This document shows, piece after piece, positions 8,056 to 15,338 of a stretch of DNA of 37,236 nt. Under the pieces are notes generated by a model. That model was not told the origin of the DNA and searched no databases. It saw only the letters and a program-made list of their open reading frames with translations. Made by a program: the position numbers and the translations under genes. The stretch's first letter is position 1, and the number at the start of each line of letters is the position of its first letter. Source of the DNA: Alphaproteobacteria bacterium (GTDB taxonomy: Bacteria; Pseudomonadota; Alphaproteobacteria; Rhizobiales; Hyphomicrobiaceae); NCBI GenBank assembly GCA_018819265.1, contig JAHJQI010000195.1:1-37236 (forward strand), written 5' to 3'.

Positions 8056-9494
8056 CGGGCCGACCTCTTGCTTGCTGCCTGCTTCTGGCGCGCGGCCCAG
8101 AGTTCCTGGAAGGTCCTGCCCTGCGGGGCGGGGAAGTCGCGCCCGCCGGTCCAGCCCGTCGCGAAGGGCAGCCAGCGGAAGGCGCCGCTGCGTCCGCTGG
8201 CAACCCGCATGGCGCGGCTCGTCAGGCGTGCAAGCAGATGATAAGCCCATGGCCGGCGCGCGAGTGCCGCCCAGGACTTCAAGGCCATCCGCGTCGTGAA
8301 CGGCGTGTCGCCCCCGGCAAATTCGCGTTCGCGCCAATGGCGCATCAACTTCGGCAGCGGGATGCGCATCGGGCAGACGGCTTCGCAACGGCCGCAGAAC
8401 GTCGAGGCGTTGGGCAGATTACCGGCCTCCTTGATGCCGATGAAGCCGGGGTTGAGCACGGCGCCGATGGGGCCGGGATAGACCCAGCCGTAGGCATGGC
8501 CGCCAACGGCGTTGTAGACGGGGCAGTGGTTCATGCAGGCACCGCAACGGATGCAGCGCAGGACTTCGCGGAATTCCGATCCGAGCAGTTCCGTGCGGCC
8601 GTTGTCCAGCAGGACGACGTGGTAGGCCTCGGGGCCGTCAGGGTCGCCGTCGCGGCGGGGGCCGGTCGAGAATGTGGTGTAGGACGTGATCTCCTGGCCG
8701 GTCGCCGAGCGCGCGAGGAGCCGCAGCAAGGCCGATGCGTCGTCGAGCGTCGGCACGACCTTGTCGATCGACGTTATGACGATATGCACCCTGGCCAATG
8801 ATTGCGTGAGGTCACCGTTGCCCTCGTTGGTGACGATGATCGAGGATCCGGTCTCGGCAATCAGGAAATTCGCGCCGGTGATGCCGACATCGGCTTCGAT
8901 GAACTTTTCGCGCAGGATCTGGCGGGCCTCGTCGACGAGTTCGGCGGGATCGACGAGGCGGCGGCCCGCCGGCAGATGGGCATGCTCGCGGCGGAAATCA
9001 GCCTCGACCTGCCCCTGCGTCAGGTGAATTGCCGGCGCGATGATGTGGCTTGGGGTTTCGTGGCGGATCTGCAGGATATATTCGCCAAGATCGGTTTCGA
9101 CCACCTCGAGGCCGGCGCCTTCAAGGCGGGCGTTGAGGCCGATCTCCTCGGAGACCATCGACTTGCCCTTGGTGACGAGCCTGGCGCCGGCATCCTGGCA
9201 GATGCGCAGGATGGCCGCACAGGCTTCGTCGCCGTTTGCCGCCCAATGGACGTGGCCGCCGGCCCCCTTGACGGCGGTCTCGTAGCGCTCGAGGTAGACG
9301 TCGAGGTGCTCGAGGGTGTGATTGCGAAGATCGCGGCCGTAATCGCGCAAGCCGTCGAACTCAGGCAGGCGGGCGCGGGCGGCGGCGCGCTGGGCGACAA
9401 GTCCGCCGGGAAGCCCGGAGAGGGCATCCTGGAGCTGCTTGTCGCCCAGTGCTGCACGGGCGTTCGATTTAAAGTCATGGGCGGTTGGCTGCAT
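8052..9494 (-). CDS. lutB: LutB-like iron-sulfur lactate utilisation protein
   Basis: The product is 480 residues. The N-terminal two thirds is a LUD domain (MVSEEIGLNARLEGAGLEVV, ITGANFLIAETGSSIIVTNE). It is followed by two 4Fe-4S motifs, CIRCGACMNHCPVYN and, further on, CGRCEAVCPMRIPL, and a C-terminal tail. This is the standard LutB/YkgF layout. With LutA and LutC it forms the L-lactate oxidising iron-sulfur complex in the cytoplasm. It overlaps lutC by four bases. It is separated from lutA by a DUF465 gene, which is not part of the usual lutABC order. Confidence 0.94.
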   Translation of the reverse strand: MQPTAHDFKSNARAALGDKQLQDALSGLPGGLVAQRAAARARLPEFDGLRDYGRDLRNHTLEHLDVYLERYETAVKGAGGHVHWAANGDEACAAILRICQDAGARLVTKGKSMVSEEIGLNARLEGAGLEVVETDLGEYILQIRHETPSHIIAPAIHLTQGQVEADFRREHAHLPAGRRLVDPAELVDEARQILREKFIEADVGITGANFLIAETGSSIIVTNEGNGDLTQSLARVHIVITSIDKVVPTLDDASALLRLLARSATGQEITSYTTFSTGPRRDGDPDGPEAYHVVLLDNGRTELLGSEFREVLRCIRCGACMNHCPVYNAVGGHAYGWVYPGPIGAVLNPGFIGIKEAGNLPNASTFCGRCEAVCPMRIPLPKLMRHWREREFAGGDTPFTTRMALKSWAALARRPWAYHLLARLTSRAMRVASGRSGAFRWLPFATGWTGGRDFPAPQGRTFQELWAARQKQAASKRSAR

Positions 9495-9567
9495 GGCACC
9501 AAGCTGGCCTACGGCCCGCTTGGCCGCAAGGCCAATCTGTCATCGGGGATTCGTCAATTGGTCAGGG

Positions 9568-9807
9568 TCAGCCGCCATCGAGCATGGCGAAAACATCGTC
9601 TTTCAGCGCCAGGCGCTGCTTCTTGAGGTCTTCGTAGGTCGGGTCGTCGACGTTGATGCCGGCGGCCTCGATGCGGTGAATTTCGCGGTTGAGGGTGTGG
9701 TATTCGTCGGCCAGCCTGGCGAAGTGCGCGTTGGTCATCTTGAGGTCGTGGATACGGTCCTTCATGTCGGGGAATTCTTCGGCGAGTTCGTGGGGAACGT
9801 GAGACAT
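9568..9807 (-). CDS. YdcH/DUF465 family small coiled protein
   Basis: The product is 79 residues (start MSHVPHELAEEFPDMKDRIH) and is a typical DUF465 protein: a short helical hairpin with the conserved HxLxxEFPxxxxxIxxLK start, H-F-x-x-L-x-x-E-Y in the turn and LKKQRLALKDDV near the end. The family is widespread in proteobacteria, cytosolic, and of unknown function. It lies between lutA (55 bases upstream) and lutB (73 bases downstream) on the same strand and is probably co-transcribed with them. Whether it has any link to lactate oxidation is unknown. Confidence 0.88.
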   Translation of the reverse strand: MSHVPHELAEEFPDMKDRIHDLKMTNAHFARLADEYHTLNREIHRIEAAGINVDDPTYEDLKKQRLALKDDVFAMLDGG

Positions 9808-9862
9808 GCGCGCGCGGGCTCCTTCGGGTTTTGTCGTCTGCCTGTTCGCTCGCCTGTCAGCT

Positions 9863-10645
9863 TCAACGCTTGTCGAGGGCAGCGGCGATCGGCGGATCGT
9901 CGAGTTCGCCCGCGAGGATTTCGGCGACGTGCCGGCAGGCAGTCGAGCTTTCCTGTCGTTTCAGTTTTCCGGCCATGTTCATCAGGCAACCGAGATCGCC
10001 GGCCAGGATAACGTCAACGTCTGCTGCGGCGATGTTGGCGGACTTCTTCTCGACCATGGCGTTGGAGATGTCGGGGAACTTGACCGAGAAGGCGCCGCCG
10101 AAGCCGCAACAGATTTCGCTATCTGCCATCTCCTTCAGTTCCAGGCCTTTGATCGATGTCAACAATCGGCGCGGCTGGGTCTTGATCCCGAGTTCGCGCA
10201 GGCCCGAGCAGCTGTCGTGGTAGGTGACTTTGCCGGTGAAATTGCCGGGAACGCTTGTGAGGCCGCGGACGTCGACCAGAAAGGCGACGAGTTCGTGGAC
10301 GCGTTCGGAGAAGTCGGCAGCGCGGGCGTGATCGTTCGAGCCTTCGTCCATCAGGCGGGGGTAGTGCGCCTTCAGCATCCCGGCGCACGAACCGGATGGC
10401 GCGACGACGTAATCGCAGCCTTCGAAGGCCGCGATGGTTTGCAGGGCCAGCGCCTTGGCGTCAGGGCGGTCGCCGGAATTATAGGCGGGCTGGCCGCAGC
10501 AGGTCTGGGCGCGAGGCACGACGACGTCGCAGCCGGCATGTTCGATGAGTTTGACTGCTGCCATGCCGACGGATGGGCGGAACATGTCGACGAGGCAGGT
10601 GACGAAAAGTCCTACGCGCGGGCGATTGCTGGCGGGGTCGGTCAT
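9863..10645 (-). CDS. lutA: LutA-like cysteine-rich (CCG domain) lactate utilisation protein
   Basis: The product is 260 residues from ATG 10645. It has the two cysteine-rich CCG domains of the LutA/YkgE/GlpC group: VPRAQTCCGQPAYNSG in the first and YHDSCSGLRELGIK plus SEICCGFGGAFSVKFPDIS in the second. These motifs bind iron-sulfur clusters in heterodisulfide-reductase-like proteins. It opens the minus-strand lut series. An in-frame upstream extension to 10735 has no family similarity, so the ATG giving MTDPASNRPRVGLFVTCLVD is chosen. A small perfect palindrome 68 bases upstream may be its operator. Confidence 0.93.
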   Translation of the reverse strand: MTDPASNRPRVGLFVTCLVDMFRPSVGMAAVKLIEHAGCDVVVPRAQTCCGQPAYNSGDRPDAKALALQTIAAFEGCDYVVAPSGSCAGMLKAHYPRLMDEGSNDHARAADFSERVHELVAFLVDVRGLTSVPGNFTGKVTYHDSCSGLRELGIKTQPRRLLTSIKGLELKEMADSEICCGFGGAFSVKFPDISNAMVEKKSANIAAADVDVILAGDLGCLMNMAGKLKRQESSTACRHVAEILAGELDDPPIAAALDKR

Positions 10646-11038
10646 CGGGTTCCTGAGGCTGGCGGTTGGCGCCTCTCGTCGGCGATCATTCTCTCGGCTC
10701 TGTTGGAACCTACGTTGTTCAACGCAGGCCCTCAAGGCATGCGAAAGGTGCGGGCCGGGTGTTGGCTCGGGTTTCAGGCTTTGGAGGCGGGGGCGGCGCG
10801 CCGGACTGGCGAGGCGACGCGATGGGGGGGGGGCGAAGGTTGGCGATACTTGTGGCCCGAGGCTTCCGGTTGGTCGGCTATTTGGTAGGATTGCGTAAAA
10901 TCAGCGTAGGCTGGGGACAGTCGAGTTTGAAGCCTGAACTGCCATTAGGATTGGCGCGTGAAGATATCTGCACTTTCATCTGCGCAGACAAATTTATGGT
11001 TCAAGTTCGTCCCTGGCGTTAGACCGTGAATGCCTTGA
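10646..11038. other. intergenic region upstream of lutA
   Basis: This stretch separates the lut operon from the RES/Xre cassette; both lie on the minus strand. It carries a perfect inverted repeat at 10713-10724 and a run of ten G at 10824-10833. No ORF here has convincing coding features. Base composition falls toward the RES gene. Confidence 0.5.
10713..10724. promoter_or_regulatory. possible operator upstream of lutA
   Basis: CGTTGTTCAACG is a perfect 12-bp inverted repeat (CGTTG-TT-CAACG) 68 bp upstream of the lutA start. Lactate operons are often controlled by GntR-type repressors binding short inverted repeats. No such regulator is in the window, so this is only a candidate. Confidence 0.3.
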
Positions 11039-11671
11039 TCAGACGGTCGGTAGGTCCTTGAACTCGACGATCATGCTTCCCGTATTGAAGGAGAGGCGCG
11101 CGGTGGATATGATGATCGGATTGGAAATAGAACCAGCCAAGAACGTCGGCACGGTCGTGCCGCCAGAATGTCGGGCAGAGGGGGCGAGGAAGCCGCCAAG
11201 ACCCGTGTCGTGCGCCTCTTTCCCCAAGGCTGTGCAGAATAGATAATCGTCGCTCACCAGATCTCGCCAATCAGTTAGCTTTGGCTGCAGATCAATCACT
11301 GCTCCGTCGAAGGTGCATCGCACAACGGAATAGTACACTGACCGATTGGCCGACGGATTTCCTGCTGCTTTTCGTCCGTAGTGGTAACTGCACTCCTTTT
11401 CGGCCGTATCCCGATTGACCGCGGCATAGAATACCGGCCACTCGCCGTCCGAGAACCGCGACGGAAGCCCGAACTTGCTGCCGAGTTGGGCCTTCCTTTC
11501 AAAAGGGCCGTCCATGAGTTCCTTAGCAACGTCCCCTCGCTCGAAAGCGATGACATCCGTTATCTCATCCATGGTCAGGCCCTTGTTTTTCGCTAACGTG
11601 GAGATGTGAGATAAGTTCGCGAACCGGAGCACATCCTGGTTCACAGTCACTTTTTCCAATGTTTCCAGCAC
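11039..11671 (-). CDS. RES-domain toxin (predicted NAD+-consuming)
   Basis: The product is 210 residues from a GTG at 11671, three bases after the antitoxin stop. It has the RES pattern: SRFSDGEWPVFYAAV (Arg72, Tyr82), NRDTAEKE (Glu91/Glu93), and LGGFLAPSAR with Ser165 in the PSAR motif. These are the conserved Arg, Tyr, Glu and Ser positions of RES toxins. Characterised RES toxins (MbcT, ParT and relatives) degrade or modify NAD+ or ADP-ribosylate a target and are neutralised by Xre/MbcA-type antitoxins. An N-terminal segment of about 60 residues precedes the core. The codons look less GC-rich than those of flanking genes, suggesting transfer. I cannot tell from sequence whether it is active. 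Confidence 0.82.
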   Translation of the reverse strand: MLETLEKVTVNQDVLRFANLSHISTLAKNKGLTMDEITDVIAFERGDVAKELMDGPFERKAQLGSKFGLPSRFSDGEWPVFYAAVNRDTAEKECSYHYGRKAAGNPSANRSVYYSVVRCTFDGAVIDLQPKLTDWRDLVSDDYLFCTALGKEAHDTGLGGFLAPSARHSGGTTVPTFLAGSISNPIIISTARLSFNTGSMIVEFKDLPTV

Positions 11672-11674
11672 TGG

Positions 11675-12313
11675 CTACCGCCCCGACAAATACGACACGT
11701 AATATTTGACCCGGAGCAAGTTCTCCATCGACCCTTCCTGAAACAAAGTGCGGGGCGATGCGCCGTCCAAATCTTTCTGGGCTTCGTTCAACCAACTTTG
11801 TATCGAAATTATATCTTGGAACAGCGTATCCAAGTCCGCTGCTATGCGCAGGATCGCGCGAAGACGATCAATACCATCGCGATGGCCAACAGTCTTCCGG
11901 CCGTCATAGATATCTTGAACATCGGATGAAGCCGCATAACCCAGCAAGGTTGCTGCCTCCTGCCCTCCGAGGCCCCAATCGTCCATAATCCTTCTAAACA
12001 GTACGACCTGTCCCGCCACTTTGGGCTTTGCGCCCTTATTGAGTGTCTTCGCCTGATAGTCGGCCATACCTGCGGACGGCCACGCAGTGGCGCCAGGCAG
12101 TGCAAGTAATCTACGTTGGTTCTCATGGGGCGCAGGCGCTTGATCCAAGCTTTCGTACCCGTGAGGAGCGCGCTCTGTGACCGGCCCACCTGATCCTAAG
12201 GTCGATAAACTCGTCGCAACAGGATTGGTATTGGCAAGTCCACCACTTGCATTCACGAAAGCAGTAGGACGGTCTTCACCGGTAAGGCTCAATTGATATG
12301 GGTTATCCAGCAT
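11675..12313 (-). CDS. Xre/MbcA/ParS-type antitoxin with a long N-terminal extension
   Basis: The product is 212 residues. Residues about 100-150 (VVLFRRIMDDWGLGGQEAAT, LLGYAASSDVQDIYDGRK) form an Xre-like helix-turn-helix. Residues 150-212 (LRAILRIAADLDTLFQDI, SWLNEAQKDLDGASPRTLFQ, then RVKYYVSYLS) match the C-terminal toxin-binding domain of the MbcA/ParS/Xre family (DUF2384). The usual antitoxin is about 120-160 residues. The first 95 residues here are extra, polar and probably disordered. It overlaps the upstream unknown gene by 11 bp and ends three bases before the RES toxin start, so the three are surely one transcript. It probably neutralises the toxin and represses its own promoter. 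Confidence 0.82.
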   Translation of the reverse strand: MLDNPYQLSLTGEDRPTAFVNASGGLANTNPVATSLSTLGSGGPVTERAPHGYESLDQAPAPHENQRRLLALPGATAWPSAGMADYQAKTLNKGAKPKVAGQVVLFRRIMDDWGLGGQEAATLLGYAASSDVQDIYDGRKTVGHRDGIDRLRAILRIAADLDTLFQDIISIQSWLNEAQKDLDGASPRTLFQEGSMENLLRVKYYVSYLSGR

Positions 12314-13022
12314 CGATTTTCTCTGGTTCTAAACCCACATGATGCAAAAGCGCCATCAGCTCCTTTTCGGCTTCCTGGAACTGCTCCTTCGGAGACGACG
12401 TGACCGAAGGACTTCCATAGCGCGTATGATCAAACTCAGCGAAGAGGTCTGCGCCCTCCAGTGACGACACTTCCAAAGCAAGGCCGATTTTGGTCGCTTT
12501 GTCGACATCCAACCCGTGGAATCGAACGGTGAACTCCTTCTTTAAGTTTCCGTAGATCCCATGATCGAGCTGGAGGGCTGCATTGCCTTTCTCCGCCAAA
12601 AACGCCTCTGTAGCAGGACGTCCACCCTCGCACGCCAGCCATACGCCGGCGCGCAAAATGCGTTCAGTTACGTTTAGCGAAGTGAGCGCCTTGTGAGCCG
12701 TCTCTTCGCACAGCAGCAAATGTTCTTTCACGACGTCTGTTGCGGGTCTTGCTTCACGGATCATGTCCTTCAGCTCCACGATCAAGGCTCCGGGCGTGAT
12801 ATCGATTCGTCCTGCCCCTCCAAAAGTGTTGATCGTGAGCTTGAGTTCAGCATACGAACTTCCACCCGATGTTATCAGGTCTCTCAGGGGAATGCGGTCC
12901 GGCCCCTGTAGCGCGCGATAGAACTGCTCCATCACATCGCTCGCCCTCACACCGAGTTGCAAGTAGGGCTCTCGGTAGACGCTGACCATTCCGATATCGA
13001 TGCGAATAAACGTAAACTTCAT
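12303..13022 (-). CDS. unknown protein, first gene of the RES/Xre cassette
   Basis: The product is 239 residues from ATG 13022, with GGAG five bases upstream. I do not recognise a family. There is no signal peptide or membrane segment. The pattern alternates strand-rich parts (MKFTFIRIDIGMVSVYREPY; YAELKLTINTFGGAGRIDIT, then PGALIVELKDM; KKEFTVRFHGLDVDKATKIG) with helices (ATDVVKEHLLLCEETAHKAL; KEQFQEAEKELMALLHHVGL at the C-terminus), as in a compact mixed alpha/beta protein. Its end overlaps the antitoxin start by 11 bp, so it is translated with the pair. Possible roles are a third toxin-antitoxin component, a chaperone, a sensor or an unrelated passenger; the sequence does not decide. Confidence 0.7.
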   Translation of the reverse strand: MKFTFIRIDIGMVSVYREPYLQLGVRASDVMEQFYRALQGPDRIPLRDLITSGGSSYAELKLTINTFGGAGRIDITPGALIVELKDMIREARPATDVVKEHLLLCEETAHKALTSLNVTERILRAGVWLACEGGRPATEAFLAEKGNAALQLDHGIYGNLKKEFTVRFHGLDVDKATKIGLALEVSSLEGADLFAEFDHTRYGSPSVTSSPKEQFQEAEKELMALLHHVGLEPEKIDAG

Positions 13023-13033
13023 GACACTCCGCT

Positions 13034-13061
13034 AACCTGCCGCAGGTTGCAGTTTAAACTG
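13034..13061. promoter_or_regulatory. two adjacent perfect palindromes, candidate operators of the RES/Xre cassette
   Basis: AACCTGCCGCAGGTT (13034-13048) is a perfect inverted repeat with a one-base centre, and CAGTTTAAACTG (13050-13061) is a perfect 12-bp palindrome. They lie 12-39 bp upstream of the first cassette gene, where an autorepressing Xre-type antitoxin would be expected to bind. I see no convincing -35/-10 pair to position them against. Confidence 0.5.
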
Positions 13062-13290
13062 AAAGCCCTAATTTCTATCACTGTGAATATCTTTTGCTGG
13101 CCCGCTGCTTCCGTGTCTCACGCCGACGCGAGAATCATAAGCGGAGCTAACTAGGGAACGCAAGATCTGCTGCAGCCACTTCGGCAGTGGGTCTCAAAAC
13201 CGCCTGCCCCGGCATCCCGCTTTTCGTCAAGAGCCGCGGCATTCGGGTGCTGCGCTGTCGAAACACTGCCGTGCCAGACGATAATCGGGC

Positions 13291-13824
13291 TCAGCGGGTG
13301 ATCGGGCTGCGCGCCGGCAGGGGGATTTCCGCGCGGCTCTGGTTGCGGAACAGCCATGGGGCGGTTTTGGGGGCCTTCAAGTTGGCGAGGTAGGCGATCA
13401 GGTCGGTGCGATCGGTGTCGTTGTCGAGGCCGACGAAGGCCATCGTACCCTCGGGCATGAACTTCGAGGGTGATTCAAGATATTCGTTGAGGAATTCGCG
13501 GGTCCAGATCAGTCCGTCGCTGCCGGCCTGGGCGAGGGCGCCGGAATAATCGTAATCCCTGTAGGCGGCGGCGGGGCGGCCGAGGATGCCGGTCAAGGCC
13601 GGGCCGACGCGGTGGCCCGCGGTTTCACCGGTTTCGTGGCAGGCTTGGCACCGGGCAAAAAGCGTGGCACCGCGTACAGGGTCTCCAGGCAACGGCGCAG
13701 AACTCAAGGCGGCCGATTTGGCAACCGGAAGCGGCACCCAGCGCGGCACGGCAACGGCCGGAAGTAGGCCGGCGACAACGAAAAGCCCGGCGGCGATGGC
13801 GGCAGTCAAGTGCTTGTGCGGCAC
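13291..13824 (-). CDS. class I c-type cytochrome, exported
   Basis: The product is 177 residues from a GTG at 13824 with AGGGG just upstream; this start places a clear signal peptide (HLTAAIAAGLFVVAGLLPAV) at the N-terminus. An ATG at 13881 would add 19 polar residues. The single haem site is CQACH (residues 59-63), followed by GHRVGPALTGILGRPAAAY and, later, KFMPEGTMAFVGL with the likely axial Met128. This is the mitochondrial-type/cytochrome c2-like class I pattern. It is a periplasmic electron carrier. It sits between the RES/Xre cassette and the LysR-glcDEF locus; a role in passing electrons from hydroxy-acid oxidation is possible but unproven. Confidence 0.88.
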   Translation of the reverse strand: MPHKHLTAAIAAGLFVVAGLLPAVAVPRWVPLPVAKSAALSSAPLPGDPVRGATLFARCQACHETGETAGHRVGPALTGILGRPAAAYRDYDYSGALAQAGSDGLIWTREFLNEYLESPSKFMPEGTMAFVGLDNDTDRTDLIAYLANLKAPKTAPWLFRNQSRAEIPLPARSPITR

Positions 13825-14078
13825 CGTATTCCCCTTGGCAGTGGGTTGGGAGTTATCAGACGTATGACGAGTTTTTCGCATTGTTCGACCGTTTCGCCAA
13901 GTTGCTGGCCAGCTCTTCCTTGAGTCTCGATTAATTCCGGCCTGGATTAGGCCGACTGGGAGCGCGCCCCGCAACGCGCTCCCTGGTCGTCCTGATCCCG
14001 GATCGCGGTGTCGCGATGCCCGGGCCGGGATAGAGGGGTGTGTCCGCAGTAAGCAGATGCCATATCCAGATGACGTCT

Positions 14079-15101
14079 TCAGATGCCGCCGATGAGACCT
14101 GCCGGGCTCGCGTCAGCTGTGGTCTTGCGTGCGCCAGGACGGCGGGACGTCCTCTTGTTCTGGTCGCCGGTCGCGCCGGTGCTGCCTGTGGGGATCTTCA
14201 TCGATTTGTTCCAGTAGGGGTCCGGGCCGTAGAGCTCGGTCAGGAAATCGATGAAGGCGTGCACCTTGGCGGGCAGGAATTCGCGGCACGGGTAGACGGC
14301 GTGGACGGCAAAGTTCGACGATCCGGTGAAGTCGGGCATGACGACCTGAAGTTCGCCGCGCTCAAGCTCCGGGGCGATGTCCCAGGTCGAGCGCAGGCCG
14401 AGGCCGAGGCCGAGGAGGAGGGCTTCGCGGATGAAGTCGGACGAGTTCGAGCGGATCGAGCCTTCGACGCGCACCTGGTGTTCGCGGCCGTCCTTGTCCT
14501 TCAGGCGCCATCCATCCTGGGAGCCGGCCAACAGGCAGTTGTGACGTTCGAGATCGGCGAGCTTCTGGGGGGCGGGATTTTCGGCAAGGTACTTCGGCGA
14601 AGCGCACAGCAGGCGGTCGTCGGGGGCGATCTTGCGGGCAACAAGAGAGCTGTCGGCCAGTTCGCCAATGCGGATTGCGACGTCGAAGCCGTCGCGAATG
14701 ATGTCGACGAAGTTGTCGGTCAGCTGGAAATCCAGTTCGATGTCGGGGTAGCGCTCCATGAACGCGGGCAGGTGGGGGGCGATATGCAGGCGCGCAAACG
14801 AGGTTGGGGCGGTGACCTTGAGCAGGCCGCGCGGGCTGGTATTGCGGCGTGATACGAAATCTTCGGCTTCCTCGAAAAGGGCGATGATGTCGACGACGCG
14901 CTTGAAATAGCCGTCGCCGGTTTCGGTCAAGGTCAGCTGGCGCGTCGTGCGCTGGAAGAGGCGTGCGTTGAGGCGCTCTTCGAGTAGGGAGATGCGTTTC
15001 GAGACGACGGCCGGGGACAGCCCCATTTCCCGGCCTGCGGCCGACATATTGCCGGTTCTGGCGACACGCGCGAAAATTTCGAGATCGGTCATTGCGGTCA
15101 T
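14079..15101 (-). CDS. LysR-family transcriptional regulator, divergent from glcDEF
   Basis: The product is 340 residues from ATG 15101 (MTAMTDLEIFARVARTGNMS), with AAGGG upstream. The N-terminal winged helix-turn-helix spans about residues 1-62 (AAGREMGLSPAVVSKRISLL, then EERLNARLFQRTTRQLTLTE). The rest is the LysR substrate-binding domain (LLKVTAPTSFARLHIAPHLP and onward). About 35 residues at the C-terminus, rich in Lys, Arg, Gly and Ala, extend beyond the usual end of about 300 residues. It is divergently placed, 237 bp from glcD, which suggests that it controls glcDEF. The effector is unknown, though glycolate or lactate would fit. Confidence 0.9.
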   Translation of the reverse strand: MTAMTDLEIFARVARTGNMSAAGREMGLSPAVVSKRISLLEERLNARLFQRTTRQLTLTETGDGYFKRVVDIIALFEEAEDFVSRRNTSPRGLLKVTAPTSFARLHIAPHLPAFMERYPDIELDFQLTDNFVDIIRDGFDVAIRIGELADSSLVARKIAPDDRLLCASPKYLAENPAPQKLADLERHNCLLAGSQDGWRLKDKDGREHQVRVEGSIRSNSSDFIREALLLGLGLGLRSTWDIAPELERGELQVVMPDFTGSSNFAVHAVYPCREFLPAKVHAFIDFLTELYGPDPYWNKSMKIPTGSTGATGDQNKRTSRRPGARKTTADASPAGLIGGI

Positions 15102-15338
15102 GCTGGGAACCCTTGCGTTGGAAGATCCAGATTCGCTCGTTCGTGTTGCCTCGCCTTCCTGAATTGCGCCGCGGATCGGCGAAAGTGTGCCGCTGCGTTT
15201 CTTTTCTAGCATATGTTTTGTTCGGATTCGTTGAAATGTGCCGGCAACTCGAAGCGGCGGGGCGGTTAGGTCTTGCCAAAGGGGGAGGTCGGTTGCAGGG
15301 ATTGGAGCAGGAGATTTTTTGCACGAAGGAGGTTCGCC

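Noticed and set aside
11072..12810. Short similarity between the RES toxin C-terminus (GSMIVEFKDL) and the unknown protein (GALIVELKDM)
   Set aside because: Ten residues of a strand-like motif are too few to claim shared ancestry.
13165..13200. GGGTCTCAAAACC resembling a tRNA anticodon arm
   Set aside because: The stem does not pair over five bases, and no acceptor or T-arm could be built around it.
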